Part shown: in pieces, positions 37,343-46,787 of the stretch
Numbering within the stretch: the first letter of the stretch is position 1
Layout: every line of letters starts with the position of its first letter
Assembly (NCBI GenBank): GCA_963676865.2
Contig: CAXXSS010000001.1
Span: 1,798,001 to 1,862,000, forward strand
Source of the DNA: JAAYUD01 sp963676865
GTDB lineage: Bacteria; Bacteroidota; Bacteroidia; Bacteroidales; Bacteroidaceae
Length of the DNA: 64,000 nt
Direction: 5' to 3'
Notes under the pieces: generated by a model
Seen by the model: the letters and a program-made list of their open reading frames with translations, nothing else
Told to the model about the DNA's origin: nothing
The model's database searches: none
Position numbers and translations under genes: made by a program

Positions 37343-38506
37343 ATGGATACAGACAATAAAAGGTTTTCGTTTATAGCCGCGTGTATCGGAATGTCTTTCT
37401 TTGGGATATCTATGATTACGCTCGGTTCGGTGCTGCCATCTCTTACGGAGAAGATGCTTTTGAGTACTTTGCAGGCATCAGCCTTGGTGGCGTTTCTTCC
37501 TTTGGGTATCTTGATCGGATCCTTGATATTCGGTCCTATTTGCGATCATTATGGATATAGAGTGCTTTTCCTTTCCAGCTGTTTTTCGGTCTTGTTGGGT
37601 TTGATTGGACTTTCATTCTTTCTTGATATTCCATTGCTTCAGTTTTCTATCTTTATGATAGGCTTGGGAGGTGGAGTACTTAATGGAGAAACCAATGCTT
37701 TGGTGGCCGATTTGTATGACGACGATTCACAACGGGGTTCGAAACTTAGTCTTTTGGGAGCATTCTATGGTATAGGTGCAATAGGGATGCCTTTGTTAAT
37801 CGGATTCTTGTCAGAGCATTATAGCTATGGAGTTGTCATTCGATTTATAGGAGCGGTGATGCTGGTTTGTATCATTGTTTGCTTTTACGTGCGCTTTCCC
37901 GTATCTAGACATGCTCAAAGCTTTCCTCTTAAAAAAGCCGTTGGATTGTTGAAAGAGAAAAGCCTCTTGATACTGAGTTTCATTCTCTTTTTTGAGAGTG
38001 GAATAGAAGGCTCGTGTAATAACTGGACTACTTTGTATCTGGAGAAGTCCACCGATATTCGCCCCGGATTGATATTGCAAACTCTTACTTGTATGGTGAT
38101 CGCTTTGACCGTATCGCGTTTGGGTCTGGCGGTGTTGCTGAAAAAATGGAAGCAAGACAATATTTTGATATCATGCTTTGTTGTTGCCATGCTCGGTTTC
38201 ATTTGCCTATCGTTCGCCCATAGCTTTATGGTGGCAGCATTGGGAATGATACTTGTCGGCATAGGTGTCTCGGCAACATTCCCTATCATTCTCAGTATAG
38301 TAGGCAAAGACTACTCTTCGCTGCTGGGAACGGCCTTTGGAGTGGCCATAACGATCAGTATTGTGGGAAATACACTTATTAATAGCATCGTAGGCACATT
38401 GTCACACGTCATTAGTTTGGCGGTATATCCGGTTGTGATGGTTGTGTGTATCATTATGATGATGATTCTGTTTAGAGTATACAAACATTATTCACTTTTT
38501 AAATAA
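37343..38506 (+). CDS. MFS sugar transporter (probable GlcNAc permease)
   Basis: About 388 residues with twelve hydrophobic segments and the MFS loop signature near GPICDHYGYRVLF. The open frame extends back into the ROK gene, but the first transmembrane helix (IAACIGMSFFGISMITLG) begins soon after MDTDNKRFSF, so I start at ATG 37343; ATG 37319 (adding MNNKKKKN, overlapping the ROK stop by 8 bp) is the alternative. It would carry GlcNAc or a small oligosaccharide across the inner membrane for the neighbouring kinase. Substrate is inferred from context only. Confidence 0.85.
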   Translation: MDTDNKRFSFIAACIGMSFFGISMITLGSVLPSLTEKMLLSTLQASALVAFLPLGILIGSLIFGPICDHYGYRVLFLSSCFSVLLGLIGLSFFLDIPLLQFSIFMIGLGGGVLNGETNALVADLYDDDSQRGSKLSLLGAFYGIGAIGMPLLIGFLSEHYSYGVVIRFIGAVMLVCIIVCFYVRFPVSRHAQSFPLKKAVGLLKEKSLLILSFILFFESGIEGSCNNWTTLYLEKSTDIRPGLILQTLTCMVIALTVSRLGLAVLLKKWKQDNILISCFVVAMLGFICLSFAHSFMVAALGMILVGIGVSATFPIILSIVGKDYSSLLGTAFGVAITISIVGNTLINSIVGTLSHVISLAVYPVVMVVCIIMMMILFRVYKHYSLFK

Positions 38507-38513
38507 TAAAATT

Positions 38514-39275
38514 ATGTTAGCAAAAGAATGGTTAAAGAACGCCCATAGCATTATGGACAGTATTGAATCTACCCAAATGGACAGTATCCGAGAGGCTGCC
38601 ACAATAATGGCCGATAGTATTCAGGCCGGCCGTTGGGTGCATACATGGGGATGTGGTCATGCTACGATTCCATGCGAAGAAATGTATCCTCGTATTGGCG
38701 GTATCGTAGGCTTTCATCCGCTCTGCGAATTGCCGTTGACTTTCTTCACGCAGATTGTGGGACAAATGGGCATCCATCAATTTCTATTTTTGGAACGTCA
38801 GGAGGGATATGGACAGCAAATAATGAAGAACTATCATTTTGATTCGAAAGATTGCATGTGGATATTCTCTCATACAGGTATCAATGCCGTGAATATCGAT
38901 ATGGCTCTTGAAGCTAAAAAGAACGGAATGAAAGTGATCGTCTATGGTTCGGCTGCCGCTACGGGTGATAAACCGGGACGTCATTCTTCCAAAAAGAACT
39001 TATTTCAGCTTGCAGATGTTGTTGTCGATTCGTGTGTTCCGTTGCAAGACGCTTCTGTACCGATGAAAAATCATTTGGATAAGATAGGCCCGCTTTCTAC
39101 ACTGGGATTTGTCACCATGGTGTGGATGACGATTACAACTGTTTGTGAGATTCTGGAAGAAAGAGGTGTTCATCTTTATATTAATCCGTCGCACAATGTT
39201 CCGGGAGATACTACTGCTCAGGAACGTCTGGATGAGGCTATCGATGAGTATCAGAAGAGGCTCCATGTGCTCTAA
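38514..39275 (+). CDS. SIS-domain sugar isomerase-like protein (UPF0309 type)
   Basis: 253 residues. An N-terminal helical part (MLAKEWLKNAHSIMDSIES) precedes an SIS fold with HTWGCGHATIPCEEMYPRIGG, MWIFSHTGINAVNIDMAL (the phosphosugar-binding Ser/Thr loop) and VYGSAAATG. Proteins of this type bind phosphosugars; the exact reaction is not established. Its position between the MFS transporter (7 bp upstream) and SusC ties it to GlcNAc-glycan use, perhaps for an unusual amino-sugar phosphate. Confidence 0.8.
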   Translation: MLAKEWLKNAHSIMDSIESTQMDSIREAATIMADSIQAGRWVHTWGCGHATIPCEEMYPRIGGIVGFHPLCELPLTFFTQIVGQMGIHQFLFLERQEGYGQQIMKNYHFDSKDCMWIFSHTGINAVNIDMALEAKKNGMKVIVYGSAAATGDKPGRHSSKKNLFQLADVVVDSCVPLQDASVPMKNHLDKIGPLSTLGFVTMVWMTITTVCEILEERGVHLYINPSHNVPGDTTAQERLDEAIDEYQKRLHVL

Positions 39276-39300
39276 ATAACATTAAATTAAAACAAATACC

Positions 39301-42300
39301 ATGAGAACTAAATCTATCTATCTATTTTCACTGATTTCGTTATTTGTCTTCGGCTCTAACAAAGCCGAAGCAAATAATGAAAGTCCTTTCTCATCGGATA
39401 ATGCTGTTCTTACTATCTCAAAAGAAAAATCTCCGGAAACAAACGAACAAGGTCAAAATAAAGTAAAGGTTACCGGTAAGGTTGTTGACGAAAAAGGAGA
39501 AGCTGTTATCGGTGCGAGCGTTTTAGAAAAGGGAACAACCAATGGGACATCTACCAATATAGACGGTGTCTTTACCCTTTCTGTCAAAGTGAACTCTGCT
39601 CTTGTCATCTCTTATATCGGGTATCGCACTCAAGTAGTGAGTGCCGGCAAGAATATGAAGATTGTATTGGTGGAAGAATCTAAATCTTTGGACGAAGTAG
39701 TTGTGATAGGGTATGGCGTTCAAAAGAAGAAACTCGTGACGGGCGCTACCGTTCAAGTAAAAGGTGATGATATTGCGAAGTTGAATACGGTAGACGTGAT
39801 GGGTGCTCTTCAAAGTCAAGCGCCCGGCGTAAATATCACTCAGTCCAATGGATTCATTGGTTCCGGCTATACTGTCAATATCCGCGGTATCGGCACTATT
39901 GGAAATTCCGAACCGCTGTATGTTGTCGATGGAGTTGCCAATGCAAGTTTGGATGGATTGAATCCTTCGGATATCGAATCGGTAGATATTCTGAAAGATG
40001 CGGCTTCGTCGGCTATTTATGGAGCTCGTGCTGCCAACGGTGTCATTCTGATAACCACAAAGCAAGGTAAGTCGGGTACATCTGTCGTTAGTTATGATGG
40101 CTATTATGGTGTGCAGAATCTATATAAAATTCCAACCATACTGAACGCAAAAGAATACATGTCGATGCAAGATGAGGGACGTGTAATGGATGGATTGGAT
40201 CCCTATAACTGGTCGAACTATATTCCTGCAAAAGATTTGAAGATAATAGAAGACGGCACATGGAAAGGTACTAATTGGCTGAAAGAAATTAAGAACAAGA
40301 ACGCCGTAGTGCAAAACCATTCCTTGAATTTCTCTGGAGGTACTCCCAACTCTACTTATTCGGTAGGCTTGTCTATGACAACGCAAGAAGCCACGATGGG
40401 TGTGCCCAGTGCTGTTCCCGATTTGCATAGATATAACTTTCGTGTCAATACCTCGCAGATAGTAAAGAAGATGGGAGACTTGGATTTCCTTAAAGTCGGT
40501 GAAACAATCAATTATAAATACGAAGAGACAAGAGGTTCGTTCGGTACAGGCGGTATCTATTGGAATGGCGTTCACAATATGCTTGTGATGAGTCCGCTAA
40601 TGCATGCTTACGACTACAACGGCGACTACTATATGTATAAAGATAGAGTAGCCGATGGATACAACTGGGATATATCGAATAGCTCGGATAAAAACCCGAT
40701 TGCTTATTTGGATTATTTTATGAACCAAAATAAGAATAAGGGACACTATTTGCAGTCGAGCGTTTATGCAGAACTACAACCAATGAAGAATTTGAGGATC
40801 AAATCTCAATTCGGCTATATTTATGGTTCTTCAAGCTATCGTAGTTATGTGCCTACTTATGAATTGACTTCTACTCTCATCAGCGATAAAGATCAGGTGG
40901 CTCAGTCAATGTCCATTTATAATAGATGGTCTTGGGAGAATACTGCCAACTATTTGTATAATCTGAGCGATCATCATTTCGATATTCTGATAGGTTCTAC
41001 TCTCGAGAGATCGGGTTATGGCGAGAGTTTGAATGGAACGAAAGTGGGTTCGTACTATACGGATTTATCCCATGCATACATGGTTAATGTCCCGACAACT
41101 CCTACAAGTGTGACAGCTTTGGGTGGCGGCCCGTATTCTCAAGCGGCGGTTTCGTCTTTCTTCGGTCGTATACTCTATAATTACCAAGAGAAATATATGG
41201 CTTCTTTTACCATGCGCGCAGACGGATGTTCTACTTTTGCTCGCGGCCATCGTTGGGGATACTTCCCTTCGTTCTCTGGGGGATGGGTTATTTCGAATGA
41301 AAACTTCATGAAGTCTACTTCAAAGTGGCTTGATTTTCTCAAACTGAGAGCATCTTGGGGACAAAATGGAAATAATAGAGTAGATACGTTTCAATGGATC
41401 TCTCAGATAGCGTCCAACAATACTTATGGAGGATATTCTTTTGGAGACTCTATGAATAATATCTCAACCGGCTCTTATGCTTATCGGTTGACAAATCCTA
41501 ATCTGAAATGGGAAACAGAACAGCAGACCGATGCCGGCTTTGATGCCCGTTTGCTTTCAAATCGATTGGGTATAGAATTCGATTGGTATCATCGTGTAAC
41601 AAAAGATTGGCTTGTCGAAGCTCCTGTCTTGTATAGCTGTGGTGCCAATCCTCCATCTGTCAATGGAGGTAATATAAAGAACGATGGTATGGAGCTGACA
41701 TTACATTGGAATGATAAGGTTGGCAAAGACATTAATTACGGAATCAATTATAATGTTTCGTATAATAGAAATAGAGTAACGAAGGTAGGCAATTCGGAAG
41801 GTCTTATTCATGGCCCGGGCAGCATGCTTTGGGAAGGAGCGGAAGAATGTTACCGCGTAGCTGAACCCGGACAACCGGTCGGTTATTTCTTCGGATACAA
41901 ATCGAAAGGTATCTTTCAGAATCAAGCTCAAATAGATAATTATAAAGGAGCGTTGCTCAATGGGAAAAAGACACAGCCGGGTGATGTTATTTGGGAGGAT
42001 GTTGACCATAACGGTGTGATTGATACTAACGATAGAACAAAGTTGGGTGATCCTCATCCCGATTTCACAATGGGATTGTCCTTCAACATCAGTTGGAAAG
42101 CTCTAGACCTTTCTGTAACAACGTATGGCGCATTCGGTCAGCAGATAATGAAATGTTATCGTGATTTCAGTTCATCTCCGTTGCAAAACTATACGACAGA
42201 TATCTTGAAACGTTGGCATGGCGAAGGAACGTCGAATAAACTTCCGAGATTGTCGAGCTCTTCGAGTAGCAATTGGAATAAAATATCGGACTTGTATGTG

Positions 42301-42555
42301 GAGAATGGAGACTATCTGAAGATAAAGAATGTGACTATCGGATACGATTTTAAGAAAACGTTCAAGTCGCTTCCGTTTACTCAGTTGCGCTTGTATGCTA
42401 CAGTACAGAATCTGTATACTTTTACGGGTTATTCGGGAATGGATCCTGAAATTGGATTCGGTGGTGAAGGTGCGGGGAATTATGCACAAGGCATTGATCT
42501 TGGATATTATCCGGGTTCCCGCAATGTATTGTTTGGATTAAATGTCAAATTCTAA
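39301..42555 (+). CDS. SusC/RagA-family TonB-dependent outer-membrane transporter
   Basis: 1,084 residues. Signal peptide (to about residue 24, NKAEAN), a linker, CarboxypepD_reg-like domain (about 56-135), TonB-contact stretch SLDEVVVIGYGVQKKKLV, plug (about 140-260, PLYVVDG, DILKDAASSAIYGARAANGV), and barrel ending NVLFGLNVKF. It is the import channel of the second PUL, 25 bp after the SIS gene and 9 bp before SusD. Its sequence differs clearly from the other SusC of the window. Confidence 0.96.
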   Translation: MRTKSIYLFSLISLFVFGSNKAEANNESPFSSDNAVLTISKEKSPETNEQGQNKVKVTGKVVDEKGEAVIGASVLEKGTTNGTSTNIDGVFTLSVKVNSALVISYIGYRTQVVSAGKNMKIVLVEESKSLDEVVVIGYGVQKKKLVTGATVQVKGDDIAKLNTVDVMGALQSQAPGVNITQSNGFIGSGYTVNIRGIGTIGNSEPLYVVDGVANASLDGLNPSDIESVDILKDAASSAIYGARAANGVILITTKQGKSGTSVVSYDGYYGVQNLYKIPTILNAKEYMSMQDEGRVMDGLDPYNWSNYIPAKDLKIIEDGTWKGTNWLKEIKNKNAVVQNHSLNFSGGTPNSTYSVGLSMTTQEATMGVPSAVPDLHRYNFRVNTSQIVKKMGDLDFLKVGETINYKYEETRGSFGTGGIYWNGVHNMLVMSPLMHAYDYNGDYYMYKDRVADGYNWDISNSSDKNPIAYLDYFMNQNKNKGHYLQSSVYAELQPMKNLRIKSQFGYIYGSSSYRSYVPTYELTSTLISDKDQVAQSMSIYNRWSWENTANYLYNLSDHHFDILIGSTLERSGYGESLNGTKVGSYYTDLSHAYMVNVPTTPTSVTALGGGPYSQAAVSSFFGRILYNYQEKYMASFTMRADGCSTFARGHRWGYFPSFSGGWVISNENFMKSTSKWLDFLKLRASWGQNGNNRVDTFQWISQIASNNTYGGYSFGDSMNNISTGSYAYRLTNPNLKWETEQQTDAGFDARLLSNRLGIEFDWYHRVTKDWLVEAPVLYSCGANPPSVNGGNIKNDGMELTLHWNDKVGKDINYGINYNVSYNRNRVTKVGNSEGLIHGPGSMLWEGAEECYRVAEPGQPVGYFFGYKSKGIFQNQAQIDNYKGALLNGKKTQPGDVIWEDVDHNGVIDTNDRTKLGDPHPDFTMGLSFNISWKALDLSVTTYGAFGQQIMKCYRDFSSSPLQNYTTDILKRWHGEGTSNKLPRLSSSSSSNWNKISDLYVENGDYLKIKNVTIGYDFKKTFKSLPFTQLRLYATVQNLYTFTGYSGMDPEIGFGGEGAGNYAQGIDLGYYPGSRNVLFGLNVKF

Positions 42556-42564
42556 TCTGCGATT

Positions 42565-44355
42565 ATGAAAAAGATTATATTTTTAATATCGACTGTCTCG
42601 TTGTTGTTGTGTGGATGCAACGACTTCTTAGATACGAATGACTTAACGCATAAGACCACGGCGAATTTCCCCGAATCGGAGAAAGATGCTGATGAAATGT
42701 TGACGGCTATTTATGCCCATCTGCTATTTGAATCGCCGGAGAATTCGTCCGAGTATTATATTGCACAATTGGCAGGAGATGACTGTCTGGGAGGTAACTT
42801 GTCGTTCTCTAATAACTGCGCTACCAATTTCTTAATGTACAAAGACAATCTGAATACTTTCTTAGGACTTTGGAGTCGTGATTATACATTGATTAATCGC
42901 GCCAACAATGCCATCAACTCTTTTCCTAATGTAAAGAGCTGGTCGAGCGATGAAGAGAAAAACAGACACTATGGCGAGGCGCACTTCTTAAGAGGGATTG
43001 CTTATTATGAATTGGCTCAGGTGTTTGGTGGAGTTCCTATTCGTAAAACAATTGAAGCAAGTAATGTGCCTCGGGCTGATATAGACAGTGTGTATTCATT
43101 GATTGCTTCGGATATGAAGAATGCAATCGAGATGTTGCCCAATAAAATATATCCTGCCGGTTCCGATAGGGCAGGGCATGCCACAAAATATGCGGCAGAA
43201 GCTTTTATGGCACGTATATTCTTGTTTTACACAGGACGTTATGGCAAGACAGAACTGCCTGGCGGTATAACAAAGGATATGGTTTGTAAATGGATAGATG
43301 ACTGTGTGACTAGTTCCGGTTATAAGTTAGTTGGTGATCAACGCAACTTATGGTCCTATACAAATACGGCAACCGAAGATAACAGTGATTATCATTATAA
43401 ATATGTAGTCGATAATAAATTAGGTTGGGTGGGCAATAGCTCGGATGAAACGCTCTTTGCCAATAAACACAATATGAAATCCGATTGGACCTATACTTGG
43501 TTTACCAATACTGTATCTCAATATTTTTCTCCGTCGGCCGATGATTATGATAAATTCATGAGCTATCCGTTCGGTACCGGATGGGGAGCCGGTCCTGTCT
43601 CTCCTGCGATGGTGAACGAGTGGAAAGCGTGGTCGGGGAAGCAAACGTTTCTTGATGGCTATACGGAAGATCCGCGTCTGACAGGTTCTATCTGGTCGTA
43701 TAAAGCAATGGACCCCAATCATAAGGGTTCGATGCTGATGGATTCCAGATTGGATACCGATGAACCGGATTATACTGTCTCTAAAAGATATTATGAGCAG
43801 ACGGGCTATTTCCAGAAAAAGTATATTAATATCAATGCTTATGATAAAGGGAATATCCTTCCTTTCAGTAAGAAGATGTATCCGGATATGTCCAATCAAA
43901 CTTCTCAATCCTTATTGAATATTGCCGACTTAATACACATGCGCTTTGCAGATGTATTGTTGATGCAATCTGAATTGGAACAGAATGCGGACGGATTGAA
44001 CAAAGTCCGTGCACGTTCGCACATGGCTCCGGTGGCATACTCTCTTGAGGCGATTAAAGAAGAAAGGCGTTGGGAATTGGCATTTGAATCTATTCGTTGG
44101 TGGGATTTGCTGCGTTGGTCGGGACCTTCTCTACAAGAAGCCGGCGATGCACTTAATAAGCAAAACGACTTTAAGGTTATCAATGCGGCTGTCATTGTTC
44201 CTATGGTTCATTATGATTATGCTGCGCGATTACAAAAAACTCAAGGATATTGGCCCATACCTCAAGACGAAATAGATCTTTCGAATGGGGTTCTTAAACA
44301 GAATCCAGGTTGGGATGCTTCAGCTCAATTTAATGATTGGAATAATTTAAAATAG
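42565..44355 (+). CDS. SusD/RagB-family outer-membrane glycan-binding lipoprotein
   Basis: 596 residues with lipoprotein signal (SLLLCGCNDFLDT). TPR part with AHFLRGIAYYELAQVFGGVPI and a C-terminal SusD core (DLIHMRFADVLLMQSELEQNADGLNKVRARSHM...ERRWELAFESIRWWDLLRW...YWPIPQDEID). It is about 100 residues longer than the other SusD, the extra length lying in the middle (about 230-430), where ligand loops sit. It caps the SusC channel encoded just upstream. Confidence 0.95.
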   Translation: MKKIIFLISTVSLLLCGCNDFLDTNDLTHKTTANFPESEKDADEMLTAIYAHLLFESPENSSEYYIAQLAGDDCLGGNLSFSNNCATNFLMYKDNLNTFLGLWSRDYTLINRANNAINSFPNVKSWSSDEEKNRHYGEAHFLRGIAYYELAQVFGGVPIRKTIEASNVPRADIDSVYSLIASDMKNAIEMLPNKIYPAGSDRAGHATKYAAEAFMARIFLFYTGRYGKTELPGGITKDMVCKWIDDCVTSSGYKLVGDQRNLWSYTNTATEDNSDYHYKYVVDNKLGWVGNSSDETLFANKHNMKSDWTYTWFTNTVSQYFSPSADDYDKFMSYPFGTGWGAGPVSPAMVNEWKAWSGKQTFLDGYTEDPRLTGSIWSYKAMDPNHKGSMLMDSRLDTDEPDYTVSKRYYEQTGYFQKKYININAYDKGNILPFSKKMYPDMSNQTSQSLLNIADLIHMRFADVLLMQSELEQNADGLNKVRARSHMAPVAYSLEAIKEERRWELAFESIRWWDLLRWSGPSLQEAGDALNKQNDFKVINAAVIVPMVHYDYAARLQKTQGYWPIPQDEIDLSNGVLKQNPGWDASAQFNDWNNLK

Positions 44356-44358
44356 AGG

Positions 44359-45258
44359 ATGACTATGAAAACTTATTTTAAATATGTAATTTTGTTTGTC
44401 GCAGCGGTTGCTTTATTTAGTTGCGATCCGCTAGAAGATAAGTCCAATTTCGACAAGGATGGGACTCCTATTTCAGCCTCCGATTTGAAAACGGCATTGT
44501 CTTGTACTCAATTGCCGAATCAAGATGGGAAAGTGATAGGAGATCAGTACGTCATCATAAAAAATAATCGTCCCGATATTGGGGGCATATGGCATTTGGT
44601 TCATGGAGATACCCAGTATACTTATGGTACAGATAATGATACCATTATTTGCCCTGCCAATGGGGATTATAAATTATATTATGTGGGCATCTCTGCCAAT
44701 AAGGTTGTTCAGACAGAACCCTTCACGTTCAACGTTACGAATGTTTTCGACCAATATGATGAATATCTGACAGGAGCAAAAGACAAATCTGATAAAGCGG
44801 CCAAAAAGATATGGAAGTTTAGAGTTGTAACATGGGGCTCTGTATGTAACATGGGAGCACATGGCGGCTGGAAGTATACGGATGCCGGTTATACCCCTGA
44901 ATCGAACTTTGCATGGTGGAATAATGTTTCGTCCATTGATAAAATAGGCGACCAATCCATGTCTATGGTTTATGATGGCGGTAAACTCTTGACCTATAAA
45001 CCTAATGGAGATAGCGTTGGTAGTGGTTCTTTCTCTTATACTCATAATAATCCGGAGAAAGGTGTAATTGGAGAGTTGGTAACCAGTATTCCCGTTATTG
45101 GGTACGAACATGATGATGAAGGCCAGAATAATACTAAAAATACATTTTGGATTCTTACTCTGACAGATAAATACATGACTCTTTATCATCCGGATAAATA
45201 TAAAGGTGGTTCCGATTGGGATGATAGCGGCTGGTATGTATATTACGAGGCTAAATAA
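44359..45258 (+). CDS. Unknown surface lipoprotein at the SusE/SusF position
   Basis: 299 residues with lipoprotein signal (VALFSCDPLEDK). The N-terminal part (about 30-130) resembles an Ig-like beta-sandwich (YKLYYVGISANKVVQTEPFTF); the rest (about 150-299) is rich in Trp, Gly and Tyr (HGGWKYTDAGYTP, FAWWNNVSSID, WDDSGWYVYYEAK), as in carbohydrate-binding proteins. I recognise no named family. Its position after SusD and before GH18 suggests a surface glycan-binding protein. ATG 44365 (MKTYFK) is an equally good start. Confidence 0.75.
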   Translation: MTMKTYFKYVILFVAAVALFSCDPLEDKSNFDKDGTPISASDLKTALSCTQLPNQDGKVIGDQYVIIKNNRPDIGGIWHLVHGDTQYTYGTDNDTIICPANGDYKLYYVGISANKVVQTEPFTFNVTNVFDQYDEYLTGAKDKSDKAAKKIWKFRVVTWGSVCNMGAHGGWKYTDAGYTPESNFAWWNNVSSIDKIGDQSMSMVYDGGKLLTYKPNGDSVGSGSFSYTHNNPEKGVIGELVTSIPVIGYEHDDEGQNNTKNTFWILTLTDKYMTLYHPDKYKGGSDWDDSGWYVYYEAK

Positions 45259-45266
45259 ATGATAAT

Positions 45267-45322
45267 GGTACATCCGGCGGTTGCTCATGTCATTTGGTAT
45301 GAAATATAACCGTTGGATGTAC
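45267..45322 (+). promoter_or_regulatory. Hairpin between the PUL lipoprotein and GH18 genes
   Basis: Arms GGTACATCCGGCGGTT and AACCGTTGGATGTACC (14 of 16 pairs as read) enclose a 24-base loop, 8 bp after the lipoprotein stop. A U-rich stretch occurs only some 10 bases later, so partial termination or mRNA processing before GH18 is plausible. Confidence 0.5.
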
Positions 45323-45359
45323 CTTCTCTAAGTATATTTTTCACTTCAAAAGTATTTGT

Positions 45360-46493
45360 ATGTTAGATAATATTAGATTAAAATATTTAGTAGGTGTCGT
45401 TTTCGGGATAGTAGCTTTATCTTTTGCGGGATGTTCTAAAGACGATTATAATTCGGTGCCTTCTACCAACGGTAATGGCGATACCGCGGAACAGAAAGTG
45501 GATGGACGCGTAGTGACGGCTTATTGTACATGGTATGGCACTACTTTGCCCGATCCGCAATATGTCACAAATATTAACTACGCCTTTGCCGAAGTTTATG
45601 TTACGGGTGGCGTATATAAGGGTTTCAAATTGGAAGGACAAGAATCAAGATTCCAGAACGTTGTCAATCTTAAGAAGCTGAATCCTTCTTTGAAGATTAT
45701 GATATCGTTTACGCATGTTGTAGAAAACAGTGATAATTCACAGGGAGGCAGTTTCTCTGCTATCTCTGCCAATGCCGCTTATCGCAAACAGTTTGCCGAA
45801 GATTGTCTTGCATTTATCAAAAAGTGGGGCATTGACGGCATCGATATGGATTGGGAGTTTCCCGGCCTTTCGTGGAGTGGGGCGGCATGCGATCCGGCCA
45901 ATGATGTGGCAAACTTTACGTTGCTGATGAGGCAGTTGAGGGAAACACTAGGCAGTAGCTATTTATTGACTTTTGCCGGATATGTGATGGACAAGAAACC
46001 CGTCACCGGTGGATATCAATATATCGATATTGCTGCCGTTATGCCTTATGTCGATTATGTCAACATCATGACTTATGATATGGATGCAGCGCCGAAGTAT
46101 CAATCTGCATTGAACGATCCTTCATCTTATTGCGATTGTCAACGTGCTGTCAATGCCTATATTAATGCCGGTGCTCCTTTCAGTAAGTTGTTGCTTGGAA
46201 TACCGTTTTATGGAAGGCATACGTTCTCGGATAAGACGATCAATTATAAAGATATTCTTACTCTTGACAAGGGTGTATATAAAATTGATAATTGGGATGC
46301 TGCCGCCAATGTGCCTTATGTAACAAAGAACGGACAGGTGTATTATAGCTATGATAATGCAAAAAGCATAGGAATAAAAGGTGAGTGGATTATAGGATTG
46401 GGTATGAAAGGTATGTGTTATTGGGATTGCAGTGGAGACGATGGTGAAGAAACCTTGACTAAAGCCGTCTGGAATGCAACCATGAAACACTGA
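45360..46493 (+). CDS. GH18 family glycosidase lipoprotein (chitinase or endo-beta-N-acetylglucosaminidase)
   Basis: 377 residues with lipoprotein signal (VALSFAGCSKDD). The GH18 barrel shows the catalytic DxxDxDxE motif as GIDGIDMDWEFPG (Glu is the acid/base), LKIMISFTH on strand three, YVDYVNIMTYDMD and KLLLGIPFYGR. GH18 enzymes cut beta-1,4 links between GlcNAc residues by substrate-assisted catalysis. The lipid anchor puts it on the cell surface beside SusC/SusD. Whether the target is chitin, chito-oligosaccharide or host N-glycan cannot be decided; the classical-looking motif and insertion-containing barrel fit a chitinase-like enzyme. It is the last gene of the operon. Confidence 0.9.
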   Translation: MLDNIRLKYLVGVVFGIVALSFAGCSKDDYNSVPSTNGNGDTAEQKVDGRVVTAYCTWYGTTLPDPQYVTNINYAFAEVYVTGGVYKGFKLEGQESRFQNVVNLKKLNPSLKIMISFTHVVENSDNSQGGSFSAISANAAYRKQFAEDCLAFIKKWGIDGIDMDWEFPGLSWSGAACDPANDVANFTLLMRQLRETLGSSYLLTFAGYVMDKKPVTGGYQYIDIAAVMPYVDYVNIMTYDMDAAPKYQSALNDPSSYCDCQRAVNAYINAGAPFSKLLLGIPFYGRHTFSDKTINYKDILTLDKGVYKIDNWDAAANVPYVTKNGQVYYSYDNAKSIGIKGEWIIGLGMKGMCYWDCSGDDGEETLTKAVWNATMKH

Positions 46494-46617
46494 TTTTTTT
46501 ATAATTAAAGATTAGTAATAAATGAAGTGGGTATGCGATATATCTGCTTCATTTTTTGTTCGCCGTCTAGAGATTCCTTTGTAGCCCTCTTGTGTGTTAT
46601 CAGTGGGGTACTTATGT

Positions 46618-46696
46618 AACTTGCGACTCACGCCCGTGAGTCGCAAGTTTCGTCCTTACGTTTTTTCCGACTCATGGGCGTGAGTCGCAAGCTACA
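46618..46696. repeat. Nested palindromes downstream of GH18 (22-bp units at 44-bp offset)
   Basis: GACTCACGCCCGTGAGTC and GACTCATGGGCGTGAGTC, each followed by the linker GCAA, start at 46625 and 46669, exactly 44 bp apart with a 22-base spacer. The first is also the core of a perfect 15-bp stem with a 2-base loop (46618-46649). It may end the PUL transcript, but no U-tract follows directly. Confidence 0.8.
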
Positions 46697-46787
46697 TAAT
46701 GATGAAAATGTTTTTTCGTACTCATGTTATGTCAGAAACAAAGGGATGTACGCTCCCCAAAGTTTATTCTAATACATTGAAGACGGA

